The notes: generated by a model from the sequence alone, not told the origin. A stretch of 64,000 bases of DNA from Pseudomonas fluorescens (GCF_902497775.2 NZ_OZ024668.1:2627826-2691825); one strand, 5' to 3'; numbered from the stretch's first letter, positions 25,301 to 34,434 are shown. Numbers and translations are program-made.

Positions 25301-26080
25301 CCGGTAATGCCCCGGGGTCGCCGCCAGATGCTGTTTGAAGGCCCGTTGCAAATGCGCCTGATCGGCGAAGCCAGCCTCCAGTGCCACCTCGGCAATCAAC
25401 CGTCCGCGCCGTAGCTGGGCGCGGGCATACTGCACGCGCTGATCAAGCAGATAACCATGAGGGGTAAGGCCGAACTGCTGCTTGAAGGCCCTGATCAGGT
25501 AGGACGTCGACAACCCGGCAGCCTGGCTGATGGCCGCAAGGCGCAACGGCTCGGTGCAGTGCTCACGGATGAATGCCGCAGCGGCCAACAAGCGCGGGTC
25601 AGGTTGCAGCACCGGGCGCTCGCCCCCGCCAAGGCGCAGACTCAGCCCACTGAAAAACAGCCGCAGTGCGGTCTCTTTGCTGGCTGGCGGGCATTGTTCA
25701 TCGAGCAGCGCGTCAAACAGCCTGAGCAGGTCGTTGAACAACGCCGGCGAACTACTGCTGATCGCCGCCAGCGGTGAAAACCCCAAGGCCTGCAACCAGG
25801 GCCAGTCGACATAGAGCATCAGGTACGACCAGGGCTGGCCGGCAATCGGGTTGCAGGTGTGCACCACCCCCGGATTCATCAATACCACGGTGCCGGCCGC
25901 AACCTGCTGATGGCGCTCGCCGCTGACATAGGTACTGTGTCCGGCGGTGATGGCGCCAATCGAAAAGCTCTCGTGCGAATGCGCCGCATAACAGACCTTG
26001 CGTCCATCGCTGACGCTGCGCGCCTCGACAAAAGGCAGCGCCGGGTCACGCCAGAAGCGCGAGTTCGCATCCATCGGCAT
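25289..26080 (-). CDS. AraC-family regulator with N-terminal cupin
   Basis: 263 residues. The N-terminal sensor (HSHESFSIGAITAGHSTYVSGERHQQVAAGTVVLMNPGVVHTC) is an AraC-binding cupin; the C-terminal helix-turn-helix pair is LAAISQAAGLSTSYLIRAFKQQFGLTPHGYLLDQRVQYARAQL and IAEVALEAGFADQAHLQRAFKQHLAATPGHYR. LysE exporters often have such an adjacent AraC regulator. The ATG at 26080 overlaps the upstream stop (TGATG), coupling it to the XRE-cupin gene. Confidence 0.85.
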   Translation of the reverse strand: MPMDANSRFWRDPALPFVEARSVSDGRKVCYAAHSHESFSIGAITAGHSTYVSGERHQQVAAGTVVLMNPGVVHTCNPIAGQPWSYLMLYVDWPWLQALGFSPLAAISSSSPALFNDLLRLFDALLDEQCPPASKETALRLFFSGLSLRLGGGERPVLQPDPRLLAAAAFIREHCTEPLRLAAISQAAGLSTSYLIRAFKQQFGLTPHGYLLDQRVQYARAQLRRGRLIAEVALEAGFADQAHLQRAFKQHLAATPGHYRSAQ

Positions 26081-26616
26081 CAATCCTCGGCGTCGTGCAC
26101 CACGACCAGCACCTGGGCCGGCGCCTCGCCCAGTGAACGCAGGCGATGCGGGGTCTGGGCATTGAAATACAGCGCGTCGCCACGCTCGAGAAACACCCGC
26201 TCGTTGACAAAATCGACCTCCACCTGGCCTTCATGAACAAACAGGAACTCTTCACCCAGATGCTCTTTGAAAGTGGCGTCGCTGAACTCTGGCGGCGGGC
26301 TGATGATGAACGGCAACAGGCTGCGGCTACCGATTTGCTTGGCCAGCACGGTATAGCCCGGCCCCTGCCCCGACACTGCCTGACGCTCGTGGCTGCGCAC
26401 CAGGCTGTAACGGCCCTGGCCTGGCTGGTCTTCGGCAAACAACTCCTCGACATTGACGTTCAAGGCACGTGCCAGTTTCAACGCCGCTGCAATCGACGGG
26501 GTGTTTAGCCCACGCTCGACCTTGGACAGGTAACTCTTGGTCATGCCGGACATTTCGGCCAACGCTTCCAGGGTAATACCTAGTTTTTTTCTTAACAGTT
26601 TCAATCGGATAGACAT
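26080..26616 (-). CDS. XRE-family regulator with C-terminal cupin
   Basis: 178 residues. The helix-turn-helix IRLKLLRKKLGITLEALAEMSGMTKSYLSKVERGLNTPSIAAALKLARAL is followed by a cupin (GEEFLFVHEGQVEVDFVNERVFLERGDALYFNAQTPHRLRS). Such proteins sense small metabolites and repress adjacent catabolic operons. It is divergent from the aldolase/DapA-like pair, and a clear palindrome lies between them (26661-26696). The start 26616 matches the usual length; upstream in-frame starts are less likely. Confidence 0.85.
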   Translation of the reverse strand: MSIRLKLLRKKLGITLEALAEMSGMTKSYLSKVERGLNTPSIAAALKLARALNVNVEELFAEDQPGQGRYSLVRSHERQAVSGQGPGYTVLAKQIGSRSLLPFIISPPPEFSDATFKEHLGEEFLFVHEGQVEVDFVNERVFLERGDALYFNAQTPHRLRSLGEAPAQVLVVVHDAED

Positions 26617-26660
26617 GTGACGCAATTTTCCCAATGCCATGGGCAAGTATTTTCTTGCTA

Positions 26661-26696
26661 ATGACACCTTGTGTCATATAGCCTTTATTGTGTCAT
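26661..26696. promoter_or_regulatory. Probable operator of the XRE-cupin regulator
   Basis: ATGACACCTTGTGTCAT (26661-26677) is a perfect 7+3+7 palindrome, and a third half-site TTGTGTCAT recurs at 26688-26696, 19 bases after the first copy of that string (26669-26677). This is the spacing expected of a repressor binding on one DNA face in the divergent promoter region. Confidence 0.65.
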
Positions 26697-26776
26697 GCGA
26701 TTGACCACCCCGTCACCTTCCAAGCAACCGGGGTGGGCCAGCCCTGACAACCCATCACGCCACCGAGGATAGCCCC

Positions 26777-27559
26777 ATGGCCAAGACAATGGCACTCCCC
26801 AAGGATCAACTGATTCACAAAGCCCTGACCCAGATGCAAGGCTCGCTTGCCGATAATACGTGGACCGTGCGCGAAAAGCTGGCCCTGACGTGCCGGATTC
26901 TGTTCGACAACGGGCACGACTCCGGCCTCGCCGGGCAGATCAGCGCCCGCGGCCCGCAACCGGGCACCTTCTACACCCAGCAACTGGGCCTGGGTTTCGA
27001 CGAGATCACTGCCAGCAACCTGCTGCTGGTCAACGAAGACCTGGAAGTCCTCGAAGGCCAGGGCATGCCCAACCCGGCCAACCGCTTCCACAGCTGGGTC
27101 TATCGTGCGCGCCCGGATGTCAACTGCATCATCCACACCCACCCGACCCACGTCGCCGCCCTGTCGATGCTGGAGGTGCCGCTTGAGGTGTCGCACATGG
27201 ACCTCTGCCCGCTGTATGAGGATTGCGCGTTTCTCGAAGCCTGGCCCGGCGTGCCGGTGGGCAACGAAGAAGGCGAAATCATCAGCGCCGCCCTGGGCGA
27301 CAAGCGCGCCATCCTGCTGTCGCACCACGGCCAGCTGTCGACCGGCACGAGTATCGAGCAAGCCTGCGTGATCGCCCAGTTGATCGAGCGCGCCGCCAAA
27401 CTGCAACTGCTGGCCATGGCCGCCGGCAGCATCAAGCCGATTGCGGCGGAACTGGGTCGTGAAGCCCATGACTGGATTTCCCGGCCCAAACGCCACAGCG
27501 CCGCCTTCAACTACTATGCGCGCCAGTGCCTGCGGGTGCATGGCGACTGCCTGAACTGA
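26777..27559 (+). CDS. Class II aldolase/adducin-family protein
   Basis: 260 residues. Metal-binding motif CIIHTHPTHVAALS (HTHP) and the later ILLSHHGQLSTG supply the zinc His ligands; a Glu in the LEVSHMDLCPLYEDCA region is expected. This is the fold of fuculose-1-phosphate aldolase, but several clades act on hydroxy-acid phosphates or non-phosphorylated keto compounds. The neighbouring DapA-like gene suggests a joint catabolic role in processing a sugar acid or similar compound. The substrate is not determined. Confidence 0.85.
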   Translation: MAKTMALPKDQLIHKALTQMQGSLADNTWTVREKLALTCRILFDNGHDSGLAGQISARGPQPGTFYTQQLGLGFDEITASNLLLVNEDLEVLEGQGMPNPANRFHSWVYRARPDVNCIIHTHPTHVAALSMLEVPLEVSHMDLCPLYEDCAFLEAWPGVPVGNEEGEIISAALGDKRAILLSHHGQLSTGTSIEQACVIAQLIERAAKLQLLAMAAGSIKPIAAELGREAHDWISRPKRHSAAFNYYARQCLRVHGDCLN

Positions 27560-27595
27560 TCCGAGCCTGTTGACTTACCTTGCGGAGTAGATTTC

Positions 27596-28480
27596 ATGTC
27601 CAAGACTTTTCACGGCATCATCGGCTACACCATCACCCCGTTCAGTGCCGACGGCGAACAGCTTGACCTCGATGCCCTGGGCCGCTCGATCGATCGCCTG
27701 ATCGACGGCGGCGTACACGCCATCGCGCCCCTGGGCAGCACTGGTGAAGGTGCCTACCTGAGCGACCTGGAATGGCAACACGTGGCTGCGTTCAGCCTGC
27801 GCCACATTGCCGGGCGGGTGCCAACCATCGTCAGCGTCTCCGACCTGACCACCGCTGGCGCCATTCGCCGCGCGCGCTTTGCCCAGGAACACGGCGCCGA
27901 TGCGGTGATGGTGCTGCCGGCGGCTTACTGGAAGCTCAGCGAAGCGGAGATTTTCGAACACTACCGGGCCATTGGCGCCAGCATCACACTGCCGATCATG
28001 CTCTACAACAACCCGGCCACCAGCGGTACCGACATGTCGGTGGAGCTGATTCTGCGCATCGTGCGCGAGGTCGAGAACGTCACCATGGTCAAGGAAAGTA
28101 CCGGTGACATCCAGCGCATGCACAAGCTGCAGTTGCTCGGTGAAGGCAAGGTGCCGTTCTACAATGGTTGCAACCCGCTGGCACTGGAGGCATTCGTGGC
28201 CGGCGCCAGCGGCTGGTGCACCGCAGCAGCGAACCTGATCCCGACGCTCAACCAGCAGCTGTACCAGGCCGTGCAGGCCAACGACCTGGGCACGGCCACG
28301 GCGGTGTTCTACCGGCAGTTGCCACTGCTGGAGTTCATCCTCAAGGGTGGCCTGCCGGCGACGATCAAGGCTGGCCTGGGCATGACCGGCTTGCCGGTGG
28401 GTGAGCCGCGCCGGCCTGTGTTCGCCCTCGACAGCGCAGGCCAGGCGCGCTTGCAGCAGTTGCTCAAGCAAATGCTGTAG
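27596..28480 (+). CDS. Dihydrodipicolinate synthase-family aldolase/lyase
   Basis: 294 residues, TIM-barrel DapA/NanA family. Signature GSTGEGAYLSDLEWQHV (GxxGE) and the Schiff-base region NVTMVKESTGD with the catalytic Lys. The Tyr-bearing loop IMLYNNPATSGTDMS is also present. The P-loop GxTGE pattern with catabolic context suggests a keto-acid lyase rather than lysine biosynthesis. It follows the class II aldolase by 36 bases in one operon, under the XRE-cupin regulator. Confidence 0.88.
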   Translation: MSKTFHGIIGYTITPFSADGEQLDLDALGRSIDRLIDGGVHAIAPLGSTGEGAYLSDLEWQHVAAFSLRHIAGRVPTIVSVSDLTTAGAIRRARFAQEHGADAVMVLPAAYWKLSEAEIFEHYRAIGASITLPIMLYNNPATSGTDMSVELILRIVREVENVTMVKESTGDIQRMHKLQLLGEGKVPFYNGCNPLALEAFVAGASGWCTAAANLIPTLNQQLYQAVQANDLGTATAVFYRQLPLLEFILKGGLPATIKAGLGMTGLPVGEPRRPVFALDSAGQARLQQLLKQML

Positions 28481-28494
28481 AGGCACGGGAGCAA

Positions 28495-28517
28495 CCCGGC
28501 ACTGAGGCAGTGCCGGG
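28495..28517 (+). terminator. Hairpin terminator candidate after the aldolase operon
   Basis: CCCGGCACTG pairs with CAGTGCCGGG around a 3-base loop. The stem is strong but followed by no T run, so termination may be partial. Confidence 0.5.
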
Positions 28518-28638
28518 AACCGGTCTAGAATCGCCAGTCAGCTCAAGAAACGTCCTGCATCGCTTGAGGAAACCCCATCTGGGTTCGCTGTTCCAACGTT
28601 TTTATCATCGACTGCCCCCCACTGACAGGACAGTCACC

Positions 28639-30168
28639 ATGAGCACCCACCGTTTTTCAGGCTCCACCCTGGGCGTAATCGCCTCGGCCTTACTGATGGC
28701 CAGCAACGCCCTCGCCGCTCCGCTTACCCGCGACAACGGCGCCCCGGTAGGCGACAACCAGAACTCGCAAACTGCCGGCGGCTCTGGCCCCACCCTGCTG
28801 CAGGACGTGCAGTTGCTCCAGAAGCTGCAACGCTTCGACCGCGAACGCATCCCCGAGCGTGTCGTGCATGCCCGTGGCACCGGCGCCCATGGCGAATTCA
28901 TCGCCTCAGCCGATATTTCCGAGCTGACCCGGGCCAAGGTGTTCACCCCGGGTGAGCGAACCCCGGTATTCGTGCGTTTCTCTTCGGTGGTGCATGGCCT
29001 GCATTCCCCGGAAACCCTGCGTGACCCACGCGGCTTTGCCACGCGTTTCTACACCGCCGACGGTAACTGGGACCTGGTTGGCAACAACTTCCCGACCTTC
29101 TTCATTCGCGATGCCATCAAGTTCCCGGACATGGTCCACGCCTTCAAACCCGATCCGCGCAGCAACCTTGGCAACGACGCCCGGCGCTTCGACCTGCTCT
29201 CGCACATGCCCGAAGCCACCCGCACCCTGACCCTGCTGTACTCCAACGAAGGTACGCCGCTGAGCTACAGGCACATGGACGGCAACAGTGTGCATGCCTA
29301 CAAGTTCGTCAACAAAGACGGCGAAACCACCTACGTCAAGTTCCGCTGGAAGACCCTACAAGGCCAGAAAAACCTCAACCCCGCAGAAGTGGCGAAAATC
29401 CAGGGGCATGACTTCAGCCACATGACCACCGATCTGGTCAACTCCATCAACCGCGGCGACCATCCGAAGTGGGACCTGTACATCCAGACGCTCAAGCCCG
29501 GGCAGTTGGCGGGTTTTGCCTTTGACCCGCTCGACCCGACCAAGATCTGGCCCGGGGTACCTGAGCGCAAAGTCGGGCAGATGGTGCTCAATCGCAACGT
29601 CAGCAACTTCTTCCAGGAAACCGAGCAGGTAGCGCTGGCGCCTTCCAACCTGATTCCCGGCATCGAGCCCTCGGAAGACCGCCTGCTGCAAGGCCGGTTG
29701 TTCTCTTATGCCGATACCCAGATGTACCGGGTCGGCGCCAACGCCGCCGGCTTGCCCATCAACCAGCCAAGGGTCAAAGTCAACAACGGCAACCAGGATG
29801 GTGCCCTGAACGCTTCGCGTACAGTTGGTGGGGTCAACTACGAGCCCAGCCGCCTGATGCCACGCCCACCGACCGAGTCAGCGCGCTACAGCCAGTTGCC
29901 GCTAAGCGGCAGTACGCAGCAACAGGGCATCGAGCGCCAGCAGAACTTCCTGCAGGCGGGCGAACTGTTCCGCGCCTACGACCAAAGCAACCGCCGCGAC
30001 CTGATCAACAGCTTCGGCCAGTCGCTGGCCAGCAGCGATGACCAAAGCAAGCACATCATGCTCTCGTACTTGTACAAAGCCGACCCGGCTTACGGCAAGG
30101 GCGTGGCCAAAGTTGCCGGCGGCGACCTGGTCAGAGTCAAGCAACTGGCGGCGCAGCTGCAGGACTGA
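28639..30168 (+). CDS. katB: Periplasmic monofunctional haem catalase (KatB-like)
   Basis: 509 residues including a signal peptide (GVIASALLMASNALA). Active-site His in RVVHARGTGAHGEF, Asn in GNNFPTFFIRDAIKFPDMVH, and the haem-ligand Tyr in RLFSYADTQMYR. Decomposes hydrogen peroxide in the periplasm. AGGAC precedes the ATG at 28639. It ends overlapping the convergent AraC-family gene by 32 bases. The upstream gap holds only the aldolase terminator; I do not see a clear OxyR site by eye. Confidence 0.88.
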   Translation: MSTHRFSGSTLGVIASALLMASNALAAPLTRDNGAPVGDNQNSQTAGGSGPTLLQDVQLLQKLQRFDRERIPERVVHARGTGAHGEFIASADISELTRAKVFTPGERTPVFVRFSSVVHGLHSPETLRDPRGFATRFYTADGNWDLVGNNFPTFFIRDAIKFPDMVHAFKPDPRSNLGNDARRFDLLSHMPEATRTLTLLYSNEGTPLSYRHMDGNSVHAYKFVNKDGETTYVKFRWKTLQGQKNLNPAEVAKIQGHDFSHMTTDLVNSINRGDHPKWDLYIQTLKPGQLAGFAFDPLDPTKIWPGVPERKVGQMVLNRNVSNFFQETEQVALAPSNLIPGIEPSEDRLLQGRLFSYADTQMYRVGANAAGLPINQPRVKVNNGNQDGALNASRTVGGVNYEPSRLMPRPPTESARYSQLPLSGSTQQQGIERQQNFLQAGELFRAYDQSNRRDLINSFGQSLASSDDQSKHIMLSYLYKADPAYGKGVAKVAGGDLVRVKQLAAQLQD

Positions 30169-31168
30169 GCATGCGTTGACGGTAACTGCCGGGGCTCTCG
30201 CCGGTCCATTTCTTGAACGCCCGGTGGAACGCACTGGGCTCCTGAAAGCCGGTGTGCTCGGCGACTTCGGCAATACTCAGGTGCGTCTGGCGCAGGCATT
30301 CAAAGGCCATGGCCCGGCGCACCTCGTCCTTGATCTGCTGGTACGAGCGGCCCTCGCGCTCAAGCTGGCGACGAAAGCTGCTGGGGCTCAGGCCCTGGCG
30401 CGCGGCCATGGCCAGCAGGGTCGGCCACTGACCGTACTGACGGGCGCGCAGGTAGCGATACACCTGCGCCACCTGGCCATTCTGGTTGCGGTAACGAATC
30501 ACCAGCCATTGCGGGGCACTGCGCAGGAAAGTCTTCAACGCCGCCAGGTCCTGGACCACCGGCAGGCGCAGGTAATCGGCGGAAAATTCGATCTCGGTGC
30601 GGCCACTGCCCAGTTGCACGTTGGCGCCCCACAGCAACGGATCATCCTCCTGGGCCGGACGCGTGTCGGTCAACGCCGTGCGATCAATGACGATGCGCCG
30701 CCCGGCCAGCCAGCACAGCAGGCTGATCACCAGGGCCAGGAAGGTTTCTTCGGCGTACACCCGGGTCAGCGGATCATCAATATCGGTACGCAGGCTGATC
30801 ACCGCGCGCCCGCCCTTGATCGTCAATTGCCCGCGAATATCGCGCAGGAACAGGGCGAAATTGTTCAGGCACTGGCGCAGGGCCTTTTCCAGGGTCGGTT
30901 CCTGGATCAGCCCGCGGCAGATCAGGGCAAAGCTGCCCAACGGCATGCCATGGCTGTCGAGGTTGAAGAACTCGTCATCGAGGGTCTCGATCAACAGCAG
31001 CCACAAGCGCGCAAAGGCCGACGCCGGCACGCGCGCTCCGGGCGTCTGCAACACCGCAGGTTCAATCCCGGCGTCCGCCAGCAGCGCCGCCGCCCGCTCA
31101 GGCTGGGCGCGCAGGGTGTGGAGCATGGTATGGACGAAGTAGATGGCGACTGTATCGTTTTCCCGCAT
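30137..31168 (-). CDS. AraC-family regulator (OruR/ArgR-like type with N-terminal Arabinose_bd domain)
   Basis: 343 residues. Long N-terminal sensor domain (ALLADAGIEPAVLQTPGARVPASAFARLWLLLIETLDDEFF...) and a C-terminal HTH pair (LAMAARQGLSPSSFRRQLEREGRSYQQIKDEVRRAMAFECLR; IAEVAEHTGFQEPSAFHRAFKKWTGESPGSYRQRM). It is divergent from the thiolase gene and probably activates that operon in response to a fatty-acid or aromatic breakdown product. Its 3' end lies within the end of the catalase gene on the opposite strand. Confidence 0.85.
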   Translation of the reverse strand: MRENDTVAIYFVHTMLHTLRAQPERAAALLADAGIEPAVLQTPGARVPASAFARLWLLLIETLDDEFFNLDSHGMPLGSFALICRGLIQEPTLEKALRQCLNNFALFLRDIRGQLTIKGGRAVISLRTDIDDPLTRVYAEETFLALVISLLCWLAGRRIVIDRTALTDTRPAQEDDPLLWGANVQLGSGRTEIEFSADYLRLPVVQDLAALKTFLRSAPQWLVIRYRNQNGQVAQVYRYLRARQYGQWPTLLAMAARQGLSPSSFRRQLEREGRSYQQIKDEVRRAMAFECLRQTHLSIAEVAEHTGFQEPSAFHRAFKKWTGESPGSYRQRMLSPAAAPPVA

Positions 31169-31338
31169 GGCGGTTTCCGCAAGGGTGTGGCAAAAAATAC
31201 CAGTATCAGTGGACAGTTATGGCATAGGCCCGCGCGCAGGCTTTGCCTAGACTCGATCCCCACCTGAAGGTGGCTGTGGGCAGCATTCTGGCAGACGCCA
31301 GGCCTGCCCCGCCACGCTTTCGCACACTGGAGTCGATC

Positions 31339-32523
31339 ATGAACACCCCGGACATCTATGTAGTCAGCGCTGTACGCTCGGCCATCGGCAGCTTCGGCGG
31401 CGCCCTCAAGGACCTGCCTCTGGCGGACCTGGCCAGCACCGTGACCCGTGCCGCCATCGACCGTGCAGGCGTTGCGCCTGAGCAGATCGGCCATGTGGTC
31501 ATGGGCAACGTGATCCCGACCGAGGCGCGCGACGCCTACCTTGCGCGGGTTGCGGCAATGAATGCCGGTATCCCCAAGGAAACCCCGGCGTTCAACGTCA
31601 ACCGCCTGTGCGGCTCGGGCCTGCAGGCCATTGTTTCGGCGGCGCAAAGCCTGCTGCTGGGCGATGCCGAAGCGGTGGTCGCCGCCGGTGCCGAATCCAT
31701 GAGCCGCGGCCCTTACCTGCTGCCGCACGCCCGTTGGGGCGCACGCATGGGTGATCTGCAGGGCATCGACTATATGCTCGGCATCCTCCACGACCCCTTC
31801 GCCGGTTTCCACATGGGCATCACCGCCGAGAACGTGGCCGAGCGCAATGGCATCACCCGCCAGATGCAGGACGAGCTGGCCCTGACCAGCCAGCGCCGCG
31901 CCGCCCGTGCCATCGCTGAAGGCCGCTTCGCCAGCCAGATCGTGCCGATCGAGATTCCCAGCCGCAAAGGCCCGGTACGGTTCGAGGTCGACGAGCACGT
32001 GCGCGGTGAAGTGACCGCCGAGCAACTGGCCGGCATGAAAGCGGTATTCAAGAAAGACGGCACGGTCACCGCCGGTAACGCCAGCGGCCTGAACGACGGT
32101 GCCGGTGCCCTGGTGCTGGCCACCGGCGACTTCGTCAAACGCCACAACCTGCAACCGCTGGCCCGCCTGGTGGCATACGCGCATGCTGGCGTCGAGCCTG
32201 AGCTGATGGGCCTGGGCCCGGTACCGGCCACCCGCAAGGTGCTCGACAAAGCCGGCCTGAGCGTGGCCGACCTCGACGTCATCGAGTCCAACGAAGCCTT
32301 TGCCGCACAAGCCTGCGCGGTGGCCGGTGAACTGGGCTTTGACCCGGAAAAGGTCAACCCCAACGGTTCGGGCATCTCCCTCGGCCATCCGGTGGGCGCC
32401 ACCGGGGCGATCATCGCCACCAAGGCCATCCATGAACTGCAGCGCATCCAGGGCCGCTACGCCCTTGCTACCATGTGCATCGGCGGTGGCCAGGGTATCG
32501 CCATCGTCTTCGAACGCGTCTGA
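31339..32523 (+). CDS. bktB: Acetyl-CoA C-acyltransferase / beta-ketothiolase (BktB-like)
   Basis: 394 residues. Catalytic nucleophile Cys in FNVNRLCGSGLQAIVSA, the NEAFAAQ loop, the His in NGSGISLGHPVGATGA and the second Cys in TMCIGGGQGIA. Cleaves 3-ketoacyl-CoA to acetyl-CoA or runs the reverse condensation, for short-chain acids. The following gene encodes hydroxybutyryl-CoA dehydrogenase, making a two-step beta-oxidation unit. The arrangement bktB-hbd-TetR next to an AraC regulator matches what I recall of the P. putida PP_3754 region. Confidence 0.9.
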   Translation: MNTPDIYVVSAVRSAIGSFGGALKDLPLADLASTVTRAAIDRAGVAPEQIGHVVMGNVIPTEARDAYLARVAAMNAGIPKETPAFNVNRLCGSGLQAIVSAAQSLLLGDAEAVVAAGAESMSRGPYLLPHARWGARMGDLQGIDYMLGILHDPFAGFHMGITAENVAERNGITRQMQDELALTSQRRAARAIAEGRFASQIVPIEIPSRKGPVRFEVDEHVRGEVTAEQLAGMKAVFKKDGTVTAGNASGLNDGAGALVLATGDFVKRHNLQPLARLVAYAHAGVEPELMGLGPVPATRKVLDKAGLSVADLDVIESNEAFAAQACAVAGELGFDPEKVNPNGSGISLGHPVGATGAIIATKAIHELQRIQGRYALATMCIGGGQGIAIVFERV

Positions 32524-32537
32524 GCCAGGAGTAAAAG

Positions 32538-33386
32538 GTGAGTATTGAAAATATTGCGGTGATCGGTGCTGGCACCATGGGCAATGGCATTGCCCAGGTG
32601 TGTGCCGTGGCCGGTTACCAGGTAACGCTAATCGATGTGTCCGACGCCGCCCTTGAGCGCGGTGTGGCGACCTTGCGCAAGAACCTCGAGCGCCAGGTCA
32701 GCAAACAGACCCTGGCCGCTGAAGATGCCGAAGCCGCCGTGGCGCGCATCCGCACCAGCACCGACTACGGGCAACTGCAACAGGCCGAGCTGGTGATCGA
32801 GGCCGCTACCGAAAACCTCGAGCTCAAGCTGCGTATCCTCAAACAGATCGCCGCCAGCGTCAGCGACCAGTGCGTGATTGCCACCAACACCTCGTCGCTG
32901 TCGATTACCCAGCTGGGCGCGGCGGTCAGCCAGCCTGAGCGCTTCATTGGCGTGCACTTCTTCAACCCGGTGCCGATGATGGCCCTGGTCGAGATTATCC
33001 GCGGCCTGCAAACCAGTGATGCCACCTACGCCAAGGCCATGGCCCTGACCGAAAAAGTCGGCAAGACGCCGATCAGTGCCGGCAACCGCCCAGGCTTTGT
33101 GGTCAACCGCATCCTCGTGCCGATGATCAACGAAGCGATCTTCGTGCTCCAGGAAGGCCTGGCCAGCGCCGAAGACATCGACACCGGCATGCGCCTGGGT
33201 TGCAACCAGCCGATCGGCCCGCTGGCCCTGGCCGACCTGATCGGCCTCGATACCCTGCTGGCGATCATCGAAGCCTTCCACGAAGGCTACAACGACAGCA
33301 AATACCGCCCTGCTGCGCTGCTCAAGGAAATGGTTGCCGCCGGCTACCTGGGGCGCAAGAGCGGTCGCGGTTTCTTCACCTACTAG
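32538..33386 (+). CDS. 3-hydroxybutyryl-CoA dehydrogenase
   Basis: 282 residues from a GTG start with AGGAG 9 bases upstream. NAD-binding GAGTMGNGIAQVCAVAGYQVTLIDVS, catalytic NTSSLSITQLGAAVSQPERFIGVHFFNPVPMMALVEIIRG and the C-terminal LADLIGLDTLLAI block. Oxidises 3-hydroxyacyl-CoA of short chain to acetoacetyl-CoA, the substrate of the adjacent thiolase. 14 bases follow the thiolase stop. Confidence 0.93.
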   Translation: MSIENIAVIGAGTMGNGIAQVCAVAGYQVTLIDVSDAALERGVATLRKNLERQVSKQTLAAEDAEAAVARIRTSTDYGQLQQAELVIEAATENLELKLRILKQIAASVSDQCVIATNTSSLSITQLGAAVSQPERFIGVHFFNPVPMMALVEIIRGLQTSDATYAKAMALTEKVGKTPISAGNRPGFVVNRILVPMINEAIFVLQEGLASAEDIDTGMRLGCNQPIGPLALADLIGLDTLLAIIEAFHEGYNDSKYRPAALLKEMVAAGYLGRKSGRGFFTY

Positions 33387-33397
33387 GGAGCCTTGTC

Positions 33398-33991
33398 ATG
33401 GACGCCGCTTTGCGTTGTGCGAACTTTGAAGAGCGGCGTGACAAGGCCCTGGAGCTGTTCGCCGAGAAGGGCTTCGGCCAGGTCAGCATGCGTGAACTGG
33501 CTGCGCACCTGGGGCTGACCGCAGGCTCCTTGTACCATCACTTCCCGAGCAAGCAGCACTTGCTGTTCGATCTGATCGAGGAGCTGTTCGAGGAGCTGCT
33601 GGCGACCCTCAACCCGGGGCGTCGCAACCAGCAGCAAACACTGGTCGAAGTGATTGCCGCCCACTGGGGCTTGCATGCCGAGCGGCCGCTGCAGTTTCGT
33701 CTGGCCGAGCGTGACCTGTGCTGCCTGAGTGTCGAGCAACAGGCGCGCATCGGCCAATTGCGCCAACAGTATGAAAGCGCCCTGCTGCGTCTGTTGGTGC
33801 CCAAGGCAACCCTGCGCGGCCAGGCCCTTGAAGTCACGGCCCATGTCATCGCCAACTTGCTCAACAGCCTGCCCGGCTGGCTGCAAACCTCACAACTGCC
33901 CCAGGCCCAGGGCCTGGCGCTGATGGAAAGCATGCTGCTGGGCGGGATCGAACGGACCTTGCGTGGCGAGAGCCTGAACTCGATGGCGTGA
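33398..33991 (+). CDS. TetR-family transcriptional regulator
   Basis: 197 residues. HTH at DKALELFAEKGFGQVSMRELAAHLGLTAGSLYHHFPSKQHLLFDLIEELFEEL. Located directly after the dehydrogenase, 11 bases downstream, so it is probably co-transcribed and may repress the operon in response to acyl-CoA. A second regulator (AraC type) lies on the other side of the unit. Confidence 0.88.
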   Translation: MDAALRCANFEERRDKALELFAEKGFGQVSMRELAAHLGLTAGSLYHHFPSKQHLLFDLIEELFEELLATLNPGRRNQQQTLVEVIAAHWGLHAERPLQFRLAERDLCCLSVEQQARIGQLRQQYESALLRLLVPKATLRGQALEVTAHVIANLLNSLPGWLQTSQLPQAQGLALMESMLLGGIERTLRGESLNSMA

Positions 33992-34004
33992 ATCAAACAC
34001 TGCC

Positions 34005-34382
34005 TTAGCGCAACTGTTCCTGAATCTGGTCGCGCAGGCTGTCCAGGTCGAAAGGCTTGGCCAGGATCGGCGCCTTGAAGGCGATCGGCCTGCCTGACTC
34101 GCGAATTTCTGCCGGGTAACCGCTGATGAAGATCACTTTCAGGTCCGGTCGCAACTTGACCGCAGGTTCGGCGATCTGCACCCCGGAGATCCCGCCCGGC
34201 AAACGAAAATCGGTGACGATCAGGTCCAGGTGCGGCTTGCTCGCCAGAATCTTAAAGGCTTGCTCACCGTTCTCCGCCACCAGCACGTGGTAACCCTCGC
34301 CCTTGAGGTAGTCCTCGAGAATCATGCGAATCACCGGTTCGTCTTCGACCACCAGTACTACGTCTTGCGCATCTTCACTCAT
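34005..34382 (-). CDS. Single-domain response regulator (CheY-like)
   Basis: 125 residues, receiver domain only. Acidic pair in VVEDEPVIRMI, phospho-acceptor Asp in LDLIVTDFRLPGG, and Lys in FKAPILAKPFDLDSL. It has no output domain, so it works through a partner, probably the kinases in the same operon. Last gene of the five-gene chemosensory operon; a 52-base gap separates it from the receiver-kinase. Confidence 0.9.
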   Translation of the reverse strand: MSEDAQDVVLVVEDEPVIRMILEDYLKGEGYHVLVAENGEQAFKILASKPHLDLIVTDFRLPGGISGVQIAEPAVKLRPDLKVIFISGYPAEIRESGRPIAFKAPILAKPFDLDSLRDQIQEQLR

Positions 34383-34434
34383 GCCATTGCCTTGTTCTGT
34401 AAATGCTCGATTGCATCGCTATACGACCCCGGCC

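Noticed and set aside
31169..31338. Repeated TGGCA/TGGACA words upstream of the thiolase as AraC-type binding arms
   Set aside because: The words are short and irregularly spaced, so they could be chance.
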